A stretch of 64,000 nucleotides of DNA, taken from the NCBI GenBank assembly GCA_016721195.1, contig JADKIO010000005.1, positions 1,052,001 through 1,116,000 on the forward strand. The letters are read 5' to 3'. The notes under the pieces are model-generated. The model made no database searches. It was not told where the DNA came from and saw nothing but the letters and a program-made list of their open reading frames with translations. A program made the translations under genes and the position numbers. Shown here piece after piece: positions 44,478 to 54,104 of the stretch. The stretch's first letter is position 1; every line of letters starts with the position of its first letter. This DNA is from Candidatus Geothrix skivensis. GTDB taxonomy: Bacteria > Acidobacteriota > Holophagae > Holophagales > Holophagaceae.

Positions 44478-45485
44478 ATGAAGGTCGCCATCAACGGGCT
44501 GGGTCGGATCGGGCGGCTCGTCCTCCGGCAGCTGGTCCAGGACCCCCGCGTCCAGGTGGTGGCCATCAACGACCTCGCGGACGCCGCGACCCTGGCCCAC
44601 CTCCTGAAGTACGACTCGGTGCACGGGCGGGCGGATTTCGCGGTGGCAGCCGAGGGTGCCACCCTGGTGCTGGACGGACGCCCCATCGAGGTGTTCTCCG
44701 AGCGGGAACCCCACTGCATCCCCTTCGCCGCCACGGGAGCCCAGGTGGTGCTGGAATGCACGGGAAGGTTCACCGAGCGGGCCCAGGCGGCGGCGCACCT
44801 TCAGGGCGGCATCCGGCGCGTGATCATCAGCGCCCCTTCCGAGGATGCCGATCGCACCGTGGTCCTGGGGGTCAACGAGGGCTCCCTGGATCTGGCGACG
44901 GATCGCGTGCTTTCCGGGGCCAGCTGCACCACGAACTGCCTGGCCCCCATGGTCAAGGTGGTCGACGACGCCTTTGGTCTGGATCACGGCTTCATGACGA
45001 CCGTCCACAGCTACACCAACGACCAGCGCATCCTGGACCTGCCCCACGGGGATCTGCGCCGGGCCAGGGCCGCCACCCTGAGCATGATCCCCACCAGCAG
45101 CGGTGCGGCCCGCGCCATCGGCCTGGTGCTGCCCCACCTGGCGGGCCGTCTGGATGGCCTCGCCGTCCGCGTGCCCACTCCGGACGTGAGCATCCTCGAT
45201 CTCACGGCCACACTGAGGACCGATGCCTCCCTCGAGGCCATCCACACCGCCTTCCGGAAGGCCGCTGCCGCGGGGCCCCTGGCGCCCTACCTGGAGGTGC
45301 TGGACGCCGAGCTGGTGAGCGCAGACCTGGTGGGCAGCAGTGCCAGCTGCCTCTACGATCCCTTCCTCACGAAGGTGCTGGGGCCCCGCCTCATCAAGGT
45401 CTTCGGCTGGTACGACAACGAGTGGGCCTACGCGGCGCGCCTGAAGGACCTCTGCCTCCTCGTCCTGGAAGGGGCGGGCCGATGA
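44478..45485 (+). CDS. gap: Glyceraldehyde-3-phosphate dehydrogenase, canonical copy
   Basis: The 335-residue enzyme oxidises glyceraldehyde-3-phosphate to 1,3-bisphosphoglycerate with NAD. Motifs are intact: INGLGRIGRLVLRQL, INDLADAATLAHLLKYDSVHG, SGASCTTNCLAPMVK with the catalytic Cys, VHSYTNDQRILDLPH with the base His, and GWYDNEWAYAARL. GGAGGA lies seven bases before the ATG; a GTG one codon earlier is possible. It overlaps a second gap gene by 4 bases (ATGA). Confidence 0.96.
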   Translation: MKVAINGLGRIGRLVLRQLVQDPRVQVVAINDLADAATLAHLLKYDSVHGRADFAVAAEGATLVLDGRPIEVFSEREPHCIPFAATGAQVVLECTGRFTERAQAAAHLQGGIRRVIISAPSEDADRTVVLGVNEGSLDLATDRVLSGASCTTNCLAPMVKVVDDAFGLDHGFMTTVHSYTNDQRILDLPHGDLRRARAATLSMIPTSSGAARAIGLVLPHLAGRLDGLAVRVPTPDVSILDLTATLRTDASLEAIHTAFRKAAAAGPLAPYLEVLDAELVSADLVGSSASCLYDPFLTKVLGPRLIKVFGWYDNEWAYAARLKDLCLLVLEGAGR

Positions 45486-46492
45486 AGCGCATCGCCCTCA
45501 ACGGCCTGGGTCGCATCGGGCGGCTGGCGGTGCGCAGCCTGGGCGTCTCCCAGCCCGAGCTGCTCTGCGCCGTCAACGATCCCGCGCCCCTCGACCAGGT
45601 GGTCCAACTGCTCCGCTGCGATTCGGTCCACGGAGCCTGCGCCCTCGGCATCCAGGGGCTCACCGAAGGGGACCAGGATTACCTGGTCCTGGGGGAGCGG
45701 CGGGTGCCCCTCTTCCATGCGGCGGACCCCGCGCAGATCCCCTACCCCAGCGGCACCCGGCTGGTGCTGGAGGCCAGCGGCCGGTTCACGCGCCGGGAGG
45801 ATGCCGCAAGGCACTTGAAGGGGCGGGTATCCCACGTGGTCATCAGCGCCCCCAGTCCCGACGCGGATCTCACGGTCATCGCCCCGGTGAATGGCGCCGA
45901 CCTCGATCCCGCGCGGCACAGGGTCATATCCAACGCCAGCTGCACCGCCCATGCCACGGCGCCCATGCTGAAGATCCTGGAGGACGCCTTCGGCCTCGAG
46001 CACGCGGGCATGAGCACCGTCCACGTGGTCACCAACGACCAGCGTCTCCTGGACCTGCCCCACAAGGACCTCCGCCGGGGCCGGGCTGCCTTCCAGAGCA
46101 TCATCCCCACCACCTCCAGCGCCTTCGGGGCCCTGCACCGGGCCATGCCTGGGCTACCCCGGGGCTTCGACGGCGTGGCCCTCCGGGTGCCCCTCCTCAG
46201 CGTGAACCTGGTGGATCTGGTGGCCACCCTCCGGCGGGATGCGGACCCGGCCAGCCTGCGGACCGCCTTCGAGGCCGCGGCCGCCGGCCCCTGGCGGGGC
46301 ATCGTGGCCCTGGCGGATCCCCACACCGTCAGCTGCGATATCACCGGCCGCACCGAAAGCGTGGTCATGGATCTGGACCTCACCATGATCCTCGGGAACC
46401 GCTTCGTGAAGGTCTTTGGCTGGCACGATAACGAGGTGGCCTACGCCGCACGGCTGTGCGAGCTCGTGGTGGATCTGGCGGGACGGATCTAG
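45482..46492 (+). CDS. Divergent second glyceraldehyde-3-phosphate dehydrogenase-like protein
   Basis: The 336-residue protein shares the GAPDH fold (LNGLGRIGRLAVRSL, VISAPSPDADLTVIAPVN, VHVVTNDQRLLDLPHKDLRR). It keeps the Cys in SNASCTAHATAPMLK and the His in VHVVTNDQ. However, the usual TTN after the Cys is TAH, and the usual WYDNEW is WHDNEV. The coenzyme loop has VNDPAPLDQVVQLLRCDSVHG instead of the usual INDL. It may be an erythrose-4-phosphate or other aldehyde dehydrogenase, or a modified GAPDH with different coenzyme use. It is translated from an ATG within the upstream gap stop. Confidence 0.85.
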   Translation: MKRIALNGLGRIGRLAVRSLGVSQPELLCAVNDPAPLDQVVQLLRCDSVHGACALGIQGLTEGDQDYLVLGERRVPLFHAADPAQIPYPSGTRLVLEASGRFTRREDAARHLKGRVSHVVISAPSPDADLTVIAPVNGADLDPARHRVISNASCTAHATAPMLKILEDAFGLEHAGMSTVHVVTNDQRLLDLPHKDLRRGRAAFQSIIPTTSSAFGALHRAMPGLPRGFDGVALRVPLLSVNLVDLVATLRRDADPASLRTAFEAAAAGPWRGIVALADPHTVSCDITGRTESVVMDLDLTMILGNRFVKVFGWHDNEVAYAARLCELVVDLAGRI

Positions 46493-47718
46493 ATGGTACC
46501 CGCCGCATACCCGGTGCTGAAGGCGGCCTGGAGGTTGTAGCCGCCCACGGGGCCGTCGATATCCAGCAGTTCGCCGCAGACGCGCAGGTTCTCCCAGTCG
46601 CGCAGGGCCATGGTGCGGGGATCCACAGCCGTGAGCTCCACGCCCCCGGCGGCCACCTCGCCCCGGGCCAGAGGCACCGCCTGGGGCTCGCCGAGGGGAA
46701 GGGCCGTGGCCAAGCCCACCAGGGTTCTGCGCCCGGGCCTTGGCAGATCCTTCAGCATGAGGGCGCTCCCCAGCCCCGCTTCCTGGAGCAGCGGCTCCAC
46801 CAGCCGCTCCGGCAGATGCCGCTGGAGCCAGGTGGCCGCCAGGAGCCGCGGGTTCGCCCGCTGTTCCGATTGCAGGGCCGCATCCAGCGCTTCGGGTAGC
46901 TCCATCACCGAGGCGTAGGTCAGCCAGGCCGGCCCCCCCCGGCGGGCCCGCTCCGTGGCCTGGCTCAGCTCCAGGACCGCGGGTCCGCTGATTCCGGATT
47001 TCGTGAAGAGGATATCGCCCCCGAAGGCCCCGAGCCGACGGCCGCCGGCACCGGCGCTGAGGCGCAGCTCCCCGCCCCGCAGGGCCACGCCCTCCCAGGC
47101 CGGCCGGGGTCGCGACAGGGGAATCGGCGCCAGGGCGGGAAACCAGGGATGCACGGGGACACCCAGTTCCCTGAGCCAGCCCAGCACCTCGCCCCGGGTG
47201 CCGGTTTCCGGATAGCTGGCCCCACCGGTGGCGAGGATGAAGGTCTCCCCGTGGATCCTTTCCTGGTCCAGCAGCAGGCCCTCCAGCCGGGGTGCCCGGC
47301 CCTTCAGGGCGCTCACGCGGGCGCCGGTGCGAAGCTCCACGCCCGCCCGCCGGGCCAGCTGCTCGAAGGCCGTCACCACCAGCCCGGCGCTGCCCGGCCG
47401 ATCCTGGGGGAACACCCGGCCATTGTCCCTGGCGTAGGTCTCCACCCCTTCCCGGCGCAGCAGGTCCAGCACCGCGCCGTTGTCGAAGGCGTGCAGGGAG
47501 GGGCGCAGGAAGCGGGCCTGATCCTTCGGGAAGGCCGCCAGCAGTTCCCTGGGTGGACCGTCGTGGGTGATGTTGCACTTGCCGCCGCCGCTGATGCGGA
47601 GCTTCACCCCCAGGCGTCCGTTGGCTTCCAGGAGCAGGACCCTGTGGCCCAGCGTGGCCGCCCGCCAGGCCGCCACCAGCCCCGCCGCGCCGCCACCCAC
47701 CACGATCACCTTGGCCAT
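46489..47718 (-). CDS. YhiN/HI0933-like FAD-dependent oxidoreductase
   Basis: The 409-residue protein has the FAD-binding motif VIVVGGGAAGLVAAWRAA, then VKLRISGGGKCNITHDG, and the C-terminal dinucleotide motif GGYNLQAAFSTGYAAG. This pattern defines the HI0933/YhiN family of flavoproteins of uncertain reaction. Length is normal. The stop is shared (CTAG) with the convergent gap gene. Together with the lipB-Nudix gene, which is divergent, no functional link is evident. Confidence 0.92.
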   Translation of the reverse strand: MAKVIVVGGGAAGLVAAWRAATLGHRVLLLEANGRLGVKLRISGGGKCNITHDGPPRELLAAFPKDQARFLRPSLHAFDNGAVLDLLRREGVETYARDNGRVFPQDRPGSAGLVVTAFEQLARRAGVELRTGARVSALKGRAPRLEGLLLDQERIHGETFILATGGASYPETGTRGEVLGWLRELGVPVHPWFPALAPIPLSRPRPAWEGVALRGGELRLSAGAGGRRLGAFGGDILFTKSGISGPAVLELSQATERARRGGPAWLTYASVMELPEALDAALQSEQRANPRLLAATWLQRHLPERLVEPLLQEAGLGSALMLKDLPRPGRRTLVGLATALPLGEPQAVPLARGEVAAGGVELTAVDPRTMALRDWENLRVCGELLDIDGPVGGYNLQAAFSTGYAAGTI

Positions 47719-47756
47719 GGACCCATCATGGCCGAAGCACCGGTTAGACTCGAGCC

Positions 47757-48899
47757 ATGTCCGACCTCGGCTTCTCCACCCCCCGCCCCGCCCAGCTCCG
47801 TCGTTTCGGACGGGTGTTCTACCCCGCCGGCCTGCGGCTGCAGAAGGCCCTGGCGGCCTACGTGAACGAGCCGGGCCGGCCCGATCAGCTGGTGATCCTG
47901 GAGCACGATGCGGTCTTCACCCTGGGTCGCAATGCCACCCCCGCAGATATCCACATGAGCGAGGACTTCCTCGCCTCCCAGGGCGTATCGGTCCACCGCA
48001 CGGACCGGGGCGGCGAAGTCACCTACCACGGCCCCGGCCAGATCGTGGCCTATCCCATCTGCAACCTGCGGGGGGGCCGGGAGGACGTGGGTCGACTGGT
48101 GCGTGGGCTCGAAGAGGCCATGATCCGCACGGCGGCGGATTTCGGCGTGGTGGCCGATCGCCTCAAGGGCGCCCCTGGCATCTGGGTGGAGACGGCCAAG
48201 TACCGTCAAGGTGGCGGCCCCGAGAAGCTGGGCGCCATCGGCCTCCACCTCAGCAAGTGGATCAGCACCCACGGCATCGCCTTCAACGTGCGGCCCAACC
48301 TGGACCACTTCCGCTGGATCACCCCCTGCGGGTTCACGGACAAGGGCGTCTGCAGCCTGGCTTCGCTGCTGGGCGACGGGGCACCCACCTGGGCGGAGGC
48401 CGCGGACCGCCTCCAGGCCCACCTCATCGATGGCCTGGCCATGGACCTGCAGCCCACCCGGGCCTCCAGCCGCAGCGTGTCGGCCCTCACCTGGCGCCGG
48501 GGACCGGGCGGTCCCGAAGTGCTCATGATGCTGCGGGTGCCCGCCCATGGCTTCTGGTGGCAGAGCGTCACGGGCATGATGGAACCGGGGGAAGAACCGG
48601 AACAGACCGCCCACCGGGAGCTGCTGGAGGAGACCGGACTCATCGGTGTGCTGCGCCCCCTGGGCCTCACCCACAGCTTCTGGGTGGATTCCAGCATCGT
48701 CCGCTTCCCCGATCCCGAACCCCGCTTCAACACCGAGATCTGCTACTCCATGGAGGTGTCGCCCGAGGCCGAGGTTCGGCTGGAGCCTTCCGAGCACAGC
48801 GAGTACCAGTGGTGCGGCCTCGACGAAGCCCTCGACCGGATGAAGTGGGAGGGCTCCAAGGCCGCCGTGGTGCTCCTGAAGAAGGCCCTTGGCTTCTGA
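47757..48899 (+). CDS. lipB: Lipoyl(octanoyl)transferase fused to a Nudix hydrolase
   Basis: The 380-residue protein has LipB at the N-terminus. It shows HDAVFTLGRNATPADI, TDRGGEVTYHGPGQIVAYPI, KLGAIGLHLSKWISTHGIA and PCGFTDKGVCSLAS, with the catalytic Lys near 157 and Cys near 191. About residues 240-375 form a Nudix domain with the complete Nudix box at about 272-294, starting GMMEPGEEPEQTAH and continuing RELLEETGL. LipB attaches octanoyl groups to lipoyl domains; the Nudix part would hydrolyse a nucleoside diphosphate derivative, possibly dihydroneopterin triphosphate as in NudB. No stop or frameshift divides the two. No Shine-Dalgarno is seen; TAGACT lies six bases before the ATG. Confidence 0.92.
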   Translation: MSDLGFSTPRPAQLRRFGRVFYPAGLRLQKALAAYVNEPGRPDQLVILEHDAVFTLGRNATPADIHMSEDFLASQGVSVHRTDRGGEVTYHGPGQIVAYPICNLRGGREDVGRLVRGLEEAMIRTAADFGVVADRLKGAPGIWVETAKYRQGGGPEKLGAIGLHLSKWISTHGIAFNVRPNLDHFRWITPCGFTDKGVCSLASLLGDGAPTWAEAADRLQAHLIDGLAMDLQPTRASSRSVSALTWRRGPGGPEVLMMLRVPAHGFWWQSVTGMMEPGEEPEQTAHRELLEETGLIGVLRPLGLTHSFWVDSSIVRFPDPEPRFNTEICYSMEVSPEAEVRLEPSEHSEYQWCGLDEALDRMKWEGSKAAVVLLKKALGF

Positions 48900-49031
48900 T
48901 CCACCTCTGCCTTCAGGAAACCATAGCCACCGCAGAAAGGTGCCTGCGAGGGGGCGGTCTGTGGTCTGAGGCAGAACCGGGGGCCAGGAGTGCCGCGGCC
49001 TTGTAATCTGTTGGAAACCCCCGGAGTGCCC

Positions 49032-50171
49032 ATGTTCCCCCAGTTCACTGAGGATCAGTCTGCGATTCGAGAAGCAGCCCGCGCCTTCGCCATGGCGGAG
49101 ATCGACCCCGGCGCCGCCGCCCGGGATGCCAGCGGCGAGTTCCCCTCGGCCATCCTAAGGCAGCTCGGCGAGATGGGCTTCCTGGGCATGACGGTGCCCG
49201 AGGCCTTCGGCGGTGGCGGCTCGGATTTCCTCAGCTACATCCTGGCCCTGGAGCAGATCGCCTACGCCGACGCCTCCGTGGCCGTGACCATGAGCGTGAA
49301 CAACTCCGTGGCCTGCGCGCCCATCCTGTCCTTCGGCACACCGGAACAGAAGGCGAAATACTTGAAGCCCCTGGCCAGCGGCGAGGTGCTGGGTGGCTTC
49401 ATGCTCACGGAGCCCGATGCTGGCTCCGATGCCGCGGCCCTGAAGACGCGCGCCACCAGGGTGGAGGGCGGCTGGCGGCTGAACGGCTCCAAGGCCTGGA
49501 TCACCAATGGCGGTGTGGGCCGCTACTTCGTCACCATGGCCCGCAGCGATCCCGACAAGGGCAAGAAGGGCATCAGCGCCTTCATCCTGGACGCGCACCA
49601 GCCCGGCGTGGTCATGGGCCCGCCGGAGGCGAAGATGGGCCTGCGCTCCAGCAAGACCGTGATGGTGGCCCTCGAAGATGCCTTCGTGCCCGACGATGCC
49701 CTGCTGGGCAAGCCCGGCGACGGCCTCAAGGTGGCCTTCGGCGGCCTCGACGGGGGCCGCATCGGCATCGCCGCCCAGGCCCTGGGCATCGCCCAGCGGG
49801 CCATGGACGAGAGCGTGGCCTATGCCAGGACCCGCCGCTCCTTCGGCAAGGCCATCGGCGAGCATCAGATGATCCAGACCTACCTGGCCGGGATGGAATC
49901 CCGCCTCCAGGCCTCCCGGCTGCTGGTCTACCGGGCGGCGGCCATGAAGGAGGCCGAGCGGACCTGCACCCTCGAGGCCGCCACCGCCAAGCTCTTCACC
50001 ACCGAAAGCGCCGTCTGGGTCTGCGACCGGGCCGTCCAGATCCACGGTGGCTACGGCTACTCCCGGGAGTACCTCGTCGAGCGCCTCTACCGCGATGTCC
50101 GCGTGACCACCATCTACGAGGGCACCAGCGAGATCCAGCGCATGGTCATCGCCCGGGAGTTGTTGAAGTAG
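49032..50171 (+). CDS. Acyl-CoA dehydrogenase
   Basis: The 379-residue flavoenzyme oxidises acyl-CoA to trans-2-enoyl-CoA, handing electrons to ETF. Signatures are GFMLTEPDAGSDAAAL, AWITNGGVGRYFV, FGKAIGEHQMIQTYLA, VQIHGGYGYSREYLVERLYRD and the C-terminal IYEGTSEIQRMVIAREL with the catalytic-base Glu. The position of the Glu and the length fit short/medium-chain enzymes. The ATG is preceded by GGAG. The enoyl-CoA hydratase at 52833 could follow it in beta-oxidation. Confidence 0.94.
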   Translation: MFPQFTEDQSAIREAARAFAMAEIDPGAAARDASGEFPSAILRQLGEMGFLGMTVPEAFGGGGSDFLSYILALEQIAYADASVAVTMSVNNSVACAPILSFGTPEQKAKYLKPLASGEVLGGFMLTEPDAGSDAAALKTRATRVEGGWRLNGSKAWITNGGVGRYFVTMARSDPDKGKKGISAFILDAHQPGVVMGPPEAKMGLRSSKTVMVALEDAFVPDDALLGKPGDGLKVAFGGLDGGRIGIAAQALGIAQRAMDESVAYARTRRSFGKAIGEHQMIQTYLAGMESRLQASRLLVYRAAAMKEAERTCTLEAATAKLFTTESAVWVCDRAVQIHGGYGYSREYLVERLYRDVRVTTIYEGTSEIQRMVIARELLK

Positions 50172-50317
50172 ACAATTTCAACACACGATGAAATTCCCCT
50201 TGCCCTGCCCGGGTGGGGGAGCCATCCTGCTTGCTGGGTTACTCTAAACCGGCCCCGGCACTTGTCCGTAGGCACCCTGTCCCCGTGACGGCTCTTATCG
50301 ATGTTCAAGGAGTGGTG

Positions 50318-51850
50318 ATGACGCGTCTCCCGATCTTCCCGGCCCTGCTGGTGGCTTTCTCGCTGGTCGCCCAGGAGGCGCCGAAGGCGGAAGCCCCCCC
50401 GACGGTGGTCACGAAGCTGACCCTCCAGGGGGCCATCGAGACCTCCCTGAAGAACAACCTGCAGGTGCAGATCGCCGTGGAGACCCGGGACTTCACCCGC
50501 GCGGGCGTGCTCATCGAGCAGGGCTTCTTCGACTGGAACCTGACCAGCAGCATCAGTCTGGGCAAGACCCAGGACGCCTCCAGGGCCTCGAATTTCCCTG
50601 GCGGCCCGCTGGTCGTTTCCGAAACCACGACCTTCAACCGGAGCCTCACCGTCGGTTCCACCAAGGCCTTCGGCTGGGGCGGCAACCTCAACCTCAGCTA
50701 TGCGCCGAACTACCGGTTCAGCAAGGGCACCGTCAATGGCGGCGCGGAGCAGCCCTTCACGACCAATCCCTACGACGGCAGCTTCTCGGCGACCTATTCC
50801 CAGAGCCTGCTGAAGGGCTTCGGTCGGGATACCACCGAAAGCCGCCTCATCGTGGCCCGCAAGAGTGCCCAGGCCGCGGATCTGGGCTTCCAGAAGGCCA
50901 TCATCGATCTGGTGGCCAGCACCGAAACGCTCTACTGGGACGTGGTCTTCACCCAGCGCAACCTGGAGAACAAGAAGCAGGCCCTGGCCCTGGCCCAGAA
51001 GCAGCTCAAGGAGAACAAGATCCGGGTGGAGGTCGGCACCCTGGCCCCCATCGAGGTCACCTCCTCCGAAGCCTCCGTGGCCCAGCGGGAGCAGGACATC
51101 ATCTCCGCCGAAGCCCAGCTCCTGAATGCCAAGGATTCCCTGATCCGGGCCCTGTATCCGTCCTCCGAGCGCCCCGTGGGGCTCGAGATGGCCGACACTC
51201 CCAGCGTGAAACCCCTGGAGTTGAACGAGACCACCGCCGAGAAGCAGGCCCTGGCCAACCGCATCGAGCTGAAGAGCGCCCGCCTGGATGTGGAATCCAA
51301 GCAGGTCCTCGAGACCGCCGCCGGCAACCGCACCCTGCCCCAACTGGACGCCTTCGCCACCTACAACGGGAATGCCGCTTCGCAGATCCCCTCCGAGGGC
51401 CTGGCCGCCGTGAACAAGGACCTCAGCAAGGGCGCCTACCCCGGCTACACCGTGGGCCTGCAGTTCGCCATCCCCCTCCAGAACCGCTCCGCCCGGGGCA
51501 GCCAGGCCCAGGCCCGCGCCAACCGCCGCCAGAGCGAGCTGAGCCTGCGGGACCTGGAGCTGGGCATCACCCTGGAGGCCCGCACCGCCTTCCGCAACGT
51601 GGACGCCTCCGCCAAGGGCGTGGCCGCCGCCGAAAAGACCCGCTACTTCCGCGAGAAGGACCTCGAAGCCGAGCAGAAGAAGTTCGAGAACGGCATGAGC
51701 ACCAACTTCCTCGTGCTGTCCAAGCAGAACGATCTCGATACCGCCAAAAGCAGCGAGCTCCAGTCCCAGATCACCTACGCCAAGGCCGTGACCGCCCTGG
51801 AGAAGGCCCTGGGGCACCTGCTGGAAGCCAGGAAACTCGAAGTTAAGTAG
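50318..51850 (+). CDS. TolC-family outer-membrane efflux protein
   Basis: The 510-residue protein has a signal peptide (RLPIFPALLVAFSLVAQEA) and two repeated TolC halves. Each half contains long helices, such as FQKAIIDLVASTETLYWDV and LEAEQKKFENGMSTNFLVL. The barrel-type strands include NLTSSISLGKTQ and FSATYSQSLLKGFGR. It forms a trimer channel for type I secretion or multidrug export. No inner-membrane pump or adaptor gene is adjacent. AAGGAG lies six bases before the ATG at 50318, so the long upstream frame is not used. A terminator follows at 51863. Confidence 0.9.
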   Translation: MTRLPIFPALLVAFSLVAQEAPKAEAPPTVVTKLTLQGAIETSLKNNLQVQIAVETRDFTRAGVLIEQGFFDWNLTSSISLGKTQDASRASNFPGGPLVVSETTTFNRSLTVGSTKAFGWGGNLNLSYAPNYRFSKGTVNGGAEQPFTTNPYDGSFSATYSQSLLKGFGRDTTESRLIVARKSAQAADLGFQKAIIDLVASTETLYWDVVFTQRNLENKKQALALAQKQLKENKIRVEVGTLAPIEVTSSEASVAQREQDIISAEAQLLNAKDSLIRALYPSSERPVGLEMADTPSVKPLELNETTAEKQALANRIELKSARLDVESKQVLETAAGNRTLPQLDAFATYNGNAASQIPSEGLAAVNKDLSKGAYPGYTVGLQFAIPLQNRSARGSQAQARANRRQSELSLRDLELGITLEARTAFRNVDASAKGVAAAEKTRYFREKDLEAEQKKFENGMSTNFLVLSKQNDLDTAKSSELQSQITYAKAVTALEKALGHLLEARKLEVK

Positions 51851-51862
51851 TCGCACCTTCTG

Positions 51863-51898
51863 CTCCAAAAAGGGCCCCGGTCGGGGCCCTTTTTGGAG
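51863..51898. terminator. Bidirectional terminator between tolC-like gene and nadC
   Basis: CTCCAAAAAGGGCCCC (51863-51878) pairs perfectly with GGGGCCCTTTTTGGAG (51883-51898) around GGTC, a 16-bp stem with A- and T-tracts. It serves the plus-strand gene and, in reverse, nadC on the minus strand, which stops at 51936. Confidence 0.9.
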
Positions 51899-51935
51899 TT
51901 GACTCCACCGCGCAGCGGCGGAGCGGATCTTAGGT

Positions 51936-52784
51936 TCAATCCATCCGCAGGCTGATGTCCACCGCCGGCGCGCTGTGGGTGAGGGCACCCACGCTGAGGA
52001 AATCCACGCCGGTCTCGGCCACGGCCCGGGCCCGGTCCAGGGTGATGTTGCCGCTGGCCTCCAGGAACACCCGCCGCCCGCTCCGGTCCCGCAGGGCCAC
52101 CGCCTCCCGCAGCTGGTCCAGGGTCATGTTGTCCAGCAGGATGCCATCCACGTCCGGCAGATCGAGGCAGGCCTTGAGCTGGCCCAGGTTTTCCACCTCG
52201 ACTTCGATCTTCAGCAGGTTCGGCGCCGTGCGGCGCGCCGCCTCCACCGCCGCGCGAACGCCCCCCGCGGCCGCCAGGTGGTTCTCCTTCAGCAGCACGC
52301 CGTCCCCCAGGGTCAGCCGGTGGTTCACGCCGCCCCCGCAGCGCACGGCGTACTTCTCCAGCAGCTTGAGGCCTGGCGTGGTCTTCCGGGTGTCGAGGAT
52401 GCGGGCGCCCGTGCCCTCGATGGCATCCACGAACCTTCGGGTGAGCGACGCGGTGCCGGAAAGCCGCTGGAGCAGGTTCAGCAGCACCCGCTCCGCCAGC
52501 AGGATCCCGTGGCTGGAGCCCCGCAGGCGCAGGACTTCGGTGCCCGCAGCGACCTTCTGGCCATCCGCCTTCGGCTGCTCCATGGTGATCGACGAACAGG
52601 TCAGCCGCAGGGTCTCCGCGGCCATGGGCAGGCCCGCCAGCACCAGGTCGGCCTTGGCCACCACCCGCGCGGTCATGGGGCGGTTTGGCACCGCCGCCGT
52701 GGTCCAGTCCTGCGTGCCCCAGTCCTCCCGCAGGAAGGCGCGCAGCAGATCGCGGTAGCTCTCGGGGTGGGGCGGATGGAACAT
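51936..52784 (-). CDS. nadC: Quinolinate phosphoribosyltransferase (nicotinate-nucleotide pyrophosphorylase)
   Basis: The 282-residue enzyme makes nicotinate mononucleotide from quinolinate and PRPP in NAD synthesis. Typical motifs are VLAGLPMAAETLRL, AERVLLNLLQRLSGTASLTRRF, ARILDTRKTTPGLKLLEKYAV with the substrate-binding Arg/Lys, GVNHRLTLGDGVLLKENHLA, VDGILLDNMTLDQL and LEASGNITLDRA. The length is normal. No nadA or nadB is adjacent. It is divergent from the enoyl-CoA hydratase gene. Confidence 0.96.
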   Translation of the reverse strand: MFHPPHPESYRDLLRAFLREDWGTQDWTTAAVPNRPMTARVVAKADLVLAGLPMAAETLRLTCSSITMEQPKADGQKVAAGTEVLRLRGSSHGILLAERVLLNLLQRLSGTASLTRRFVDAIEGTGARILDTRKTTPGLKLLEKYAVRCGGGVNHRLTLGDGVLLKENHLAAAGGVRAAVEAARRTAPNLLKIEVEVENLGQLKACLDLPDVDGILLDNMTLDQLREAVALRDRSGRRVFLEASGNITLDRARAVAETGVDFLSVGALTHSAPAVDISLRMD

Positions 52785-52832
52785 GGGGGCACTCCCTGTT
52801 CAGCCTACAATCATTGCAAACCCGGAGCCCCC

Positions 52833-53609
<777 letters not shown>

Positions 53610-53644
53610 GGCCCGGTCACCGGTCTGCCTTTTTCCAGAGGCTG

Positions 53645-53671
53645 TGTCGATCCGGCGGCTTCCGGAACGAC
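53645..53671 (+). promoter_or_regulatory. ECF42-type promoter (TGTCGA-N17-CGAC)
   Basis: TGTCGA (53645-53650), a 17-base spacer, and CGAC (53668-53671) lie 43 bases before the ATG of the DGPF gene. As I recall, the reported ECF42 signature is TGTCGA at -35 and CGA(T/C) at -10, which this matches at correct spacing. It points to autoregulation by the sigma factor encoded in the same unit. Confidence 0.7.
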
Positions 53672-53713
53672 TATTCAGCATCCAAGGCGGATGAACCGCC
53701 CTCGGGAGGATCC

Positions 53714-54064
53714 ATGAAATACCTCTGCTTGATCTACGGCCTCGAAGCTGCCTGGGCGGCCCAATCGGAGACCGACCGGAACCGAATCTACGGCGAGTAC
53801 ATGGCCTTCACCGAGGACATCCAGAAGAGCGGACACCTGTTGGGTGGCGAAGAGCTCCAGCCCACCCAGGCAGCCACCACCGTTCGGGTGCGGAACGGCA
53901 AGGTCAGCGCCACCGATGGGCCCTTCGCCGAAACGAAGGAGCAGCTGGGTGGCTACTACCTGATCGAGGCCGCGGATCTCAACGAGGCCATCCAGGTGGC
54001 TTCCAGGATTCCGGGAGCCCGGGATGGCAGCATTGAGGTGCGACCCATCCAGGAAATGGAATAG
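53714..54064 (+). CDS. DGPF-domain (YCII-related) protein
   Basis: The 116-residue protein begins MKYLCLIYGLEAAW and carries the family signature ATDGPFAETKEQLGGYYLIE. DGPF proteins are dimeric ferredoxin-like folds found next to ECF42 sigma factors; their reaction is unknown. A strong GGGAGGA precedes the ATG, and the sigma gene starts 40 bases after its stop, so they form one unit behind the promoter at 53645. Confidence 0.92.
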   Translation: MKYLCLIYGLEAAWAAQSETDRNRIYGEYMAFTEDIQKSGHLLGGEELQPTQAATTVRVRNGKVSATDGPFAETKEQLGGYYLIEAADLNEAIQVASRIPGARDGSIEVRPIQEME

Positions 54065-54104
54065 CCGTCACGTGGGAGAGCCCTTCGGGTTCCCCGGAGC
54101 GCCC

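Noticed and set aside
50172..50200. AATTTCA/TGAAATT inverted repeat after the acyl-CoA dehydrogenase gene as a terminator
   Set aside because: The stem is only 7 AT-rich pairs and there is no T-tract, so it is not called.
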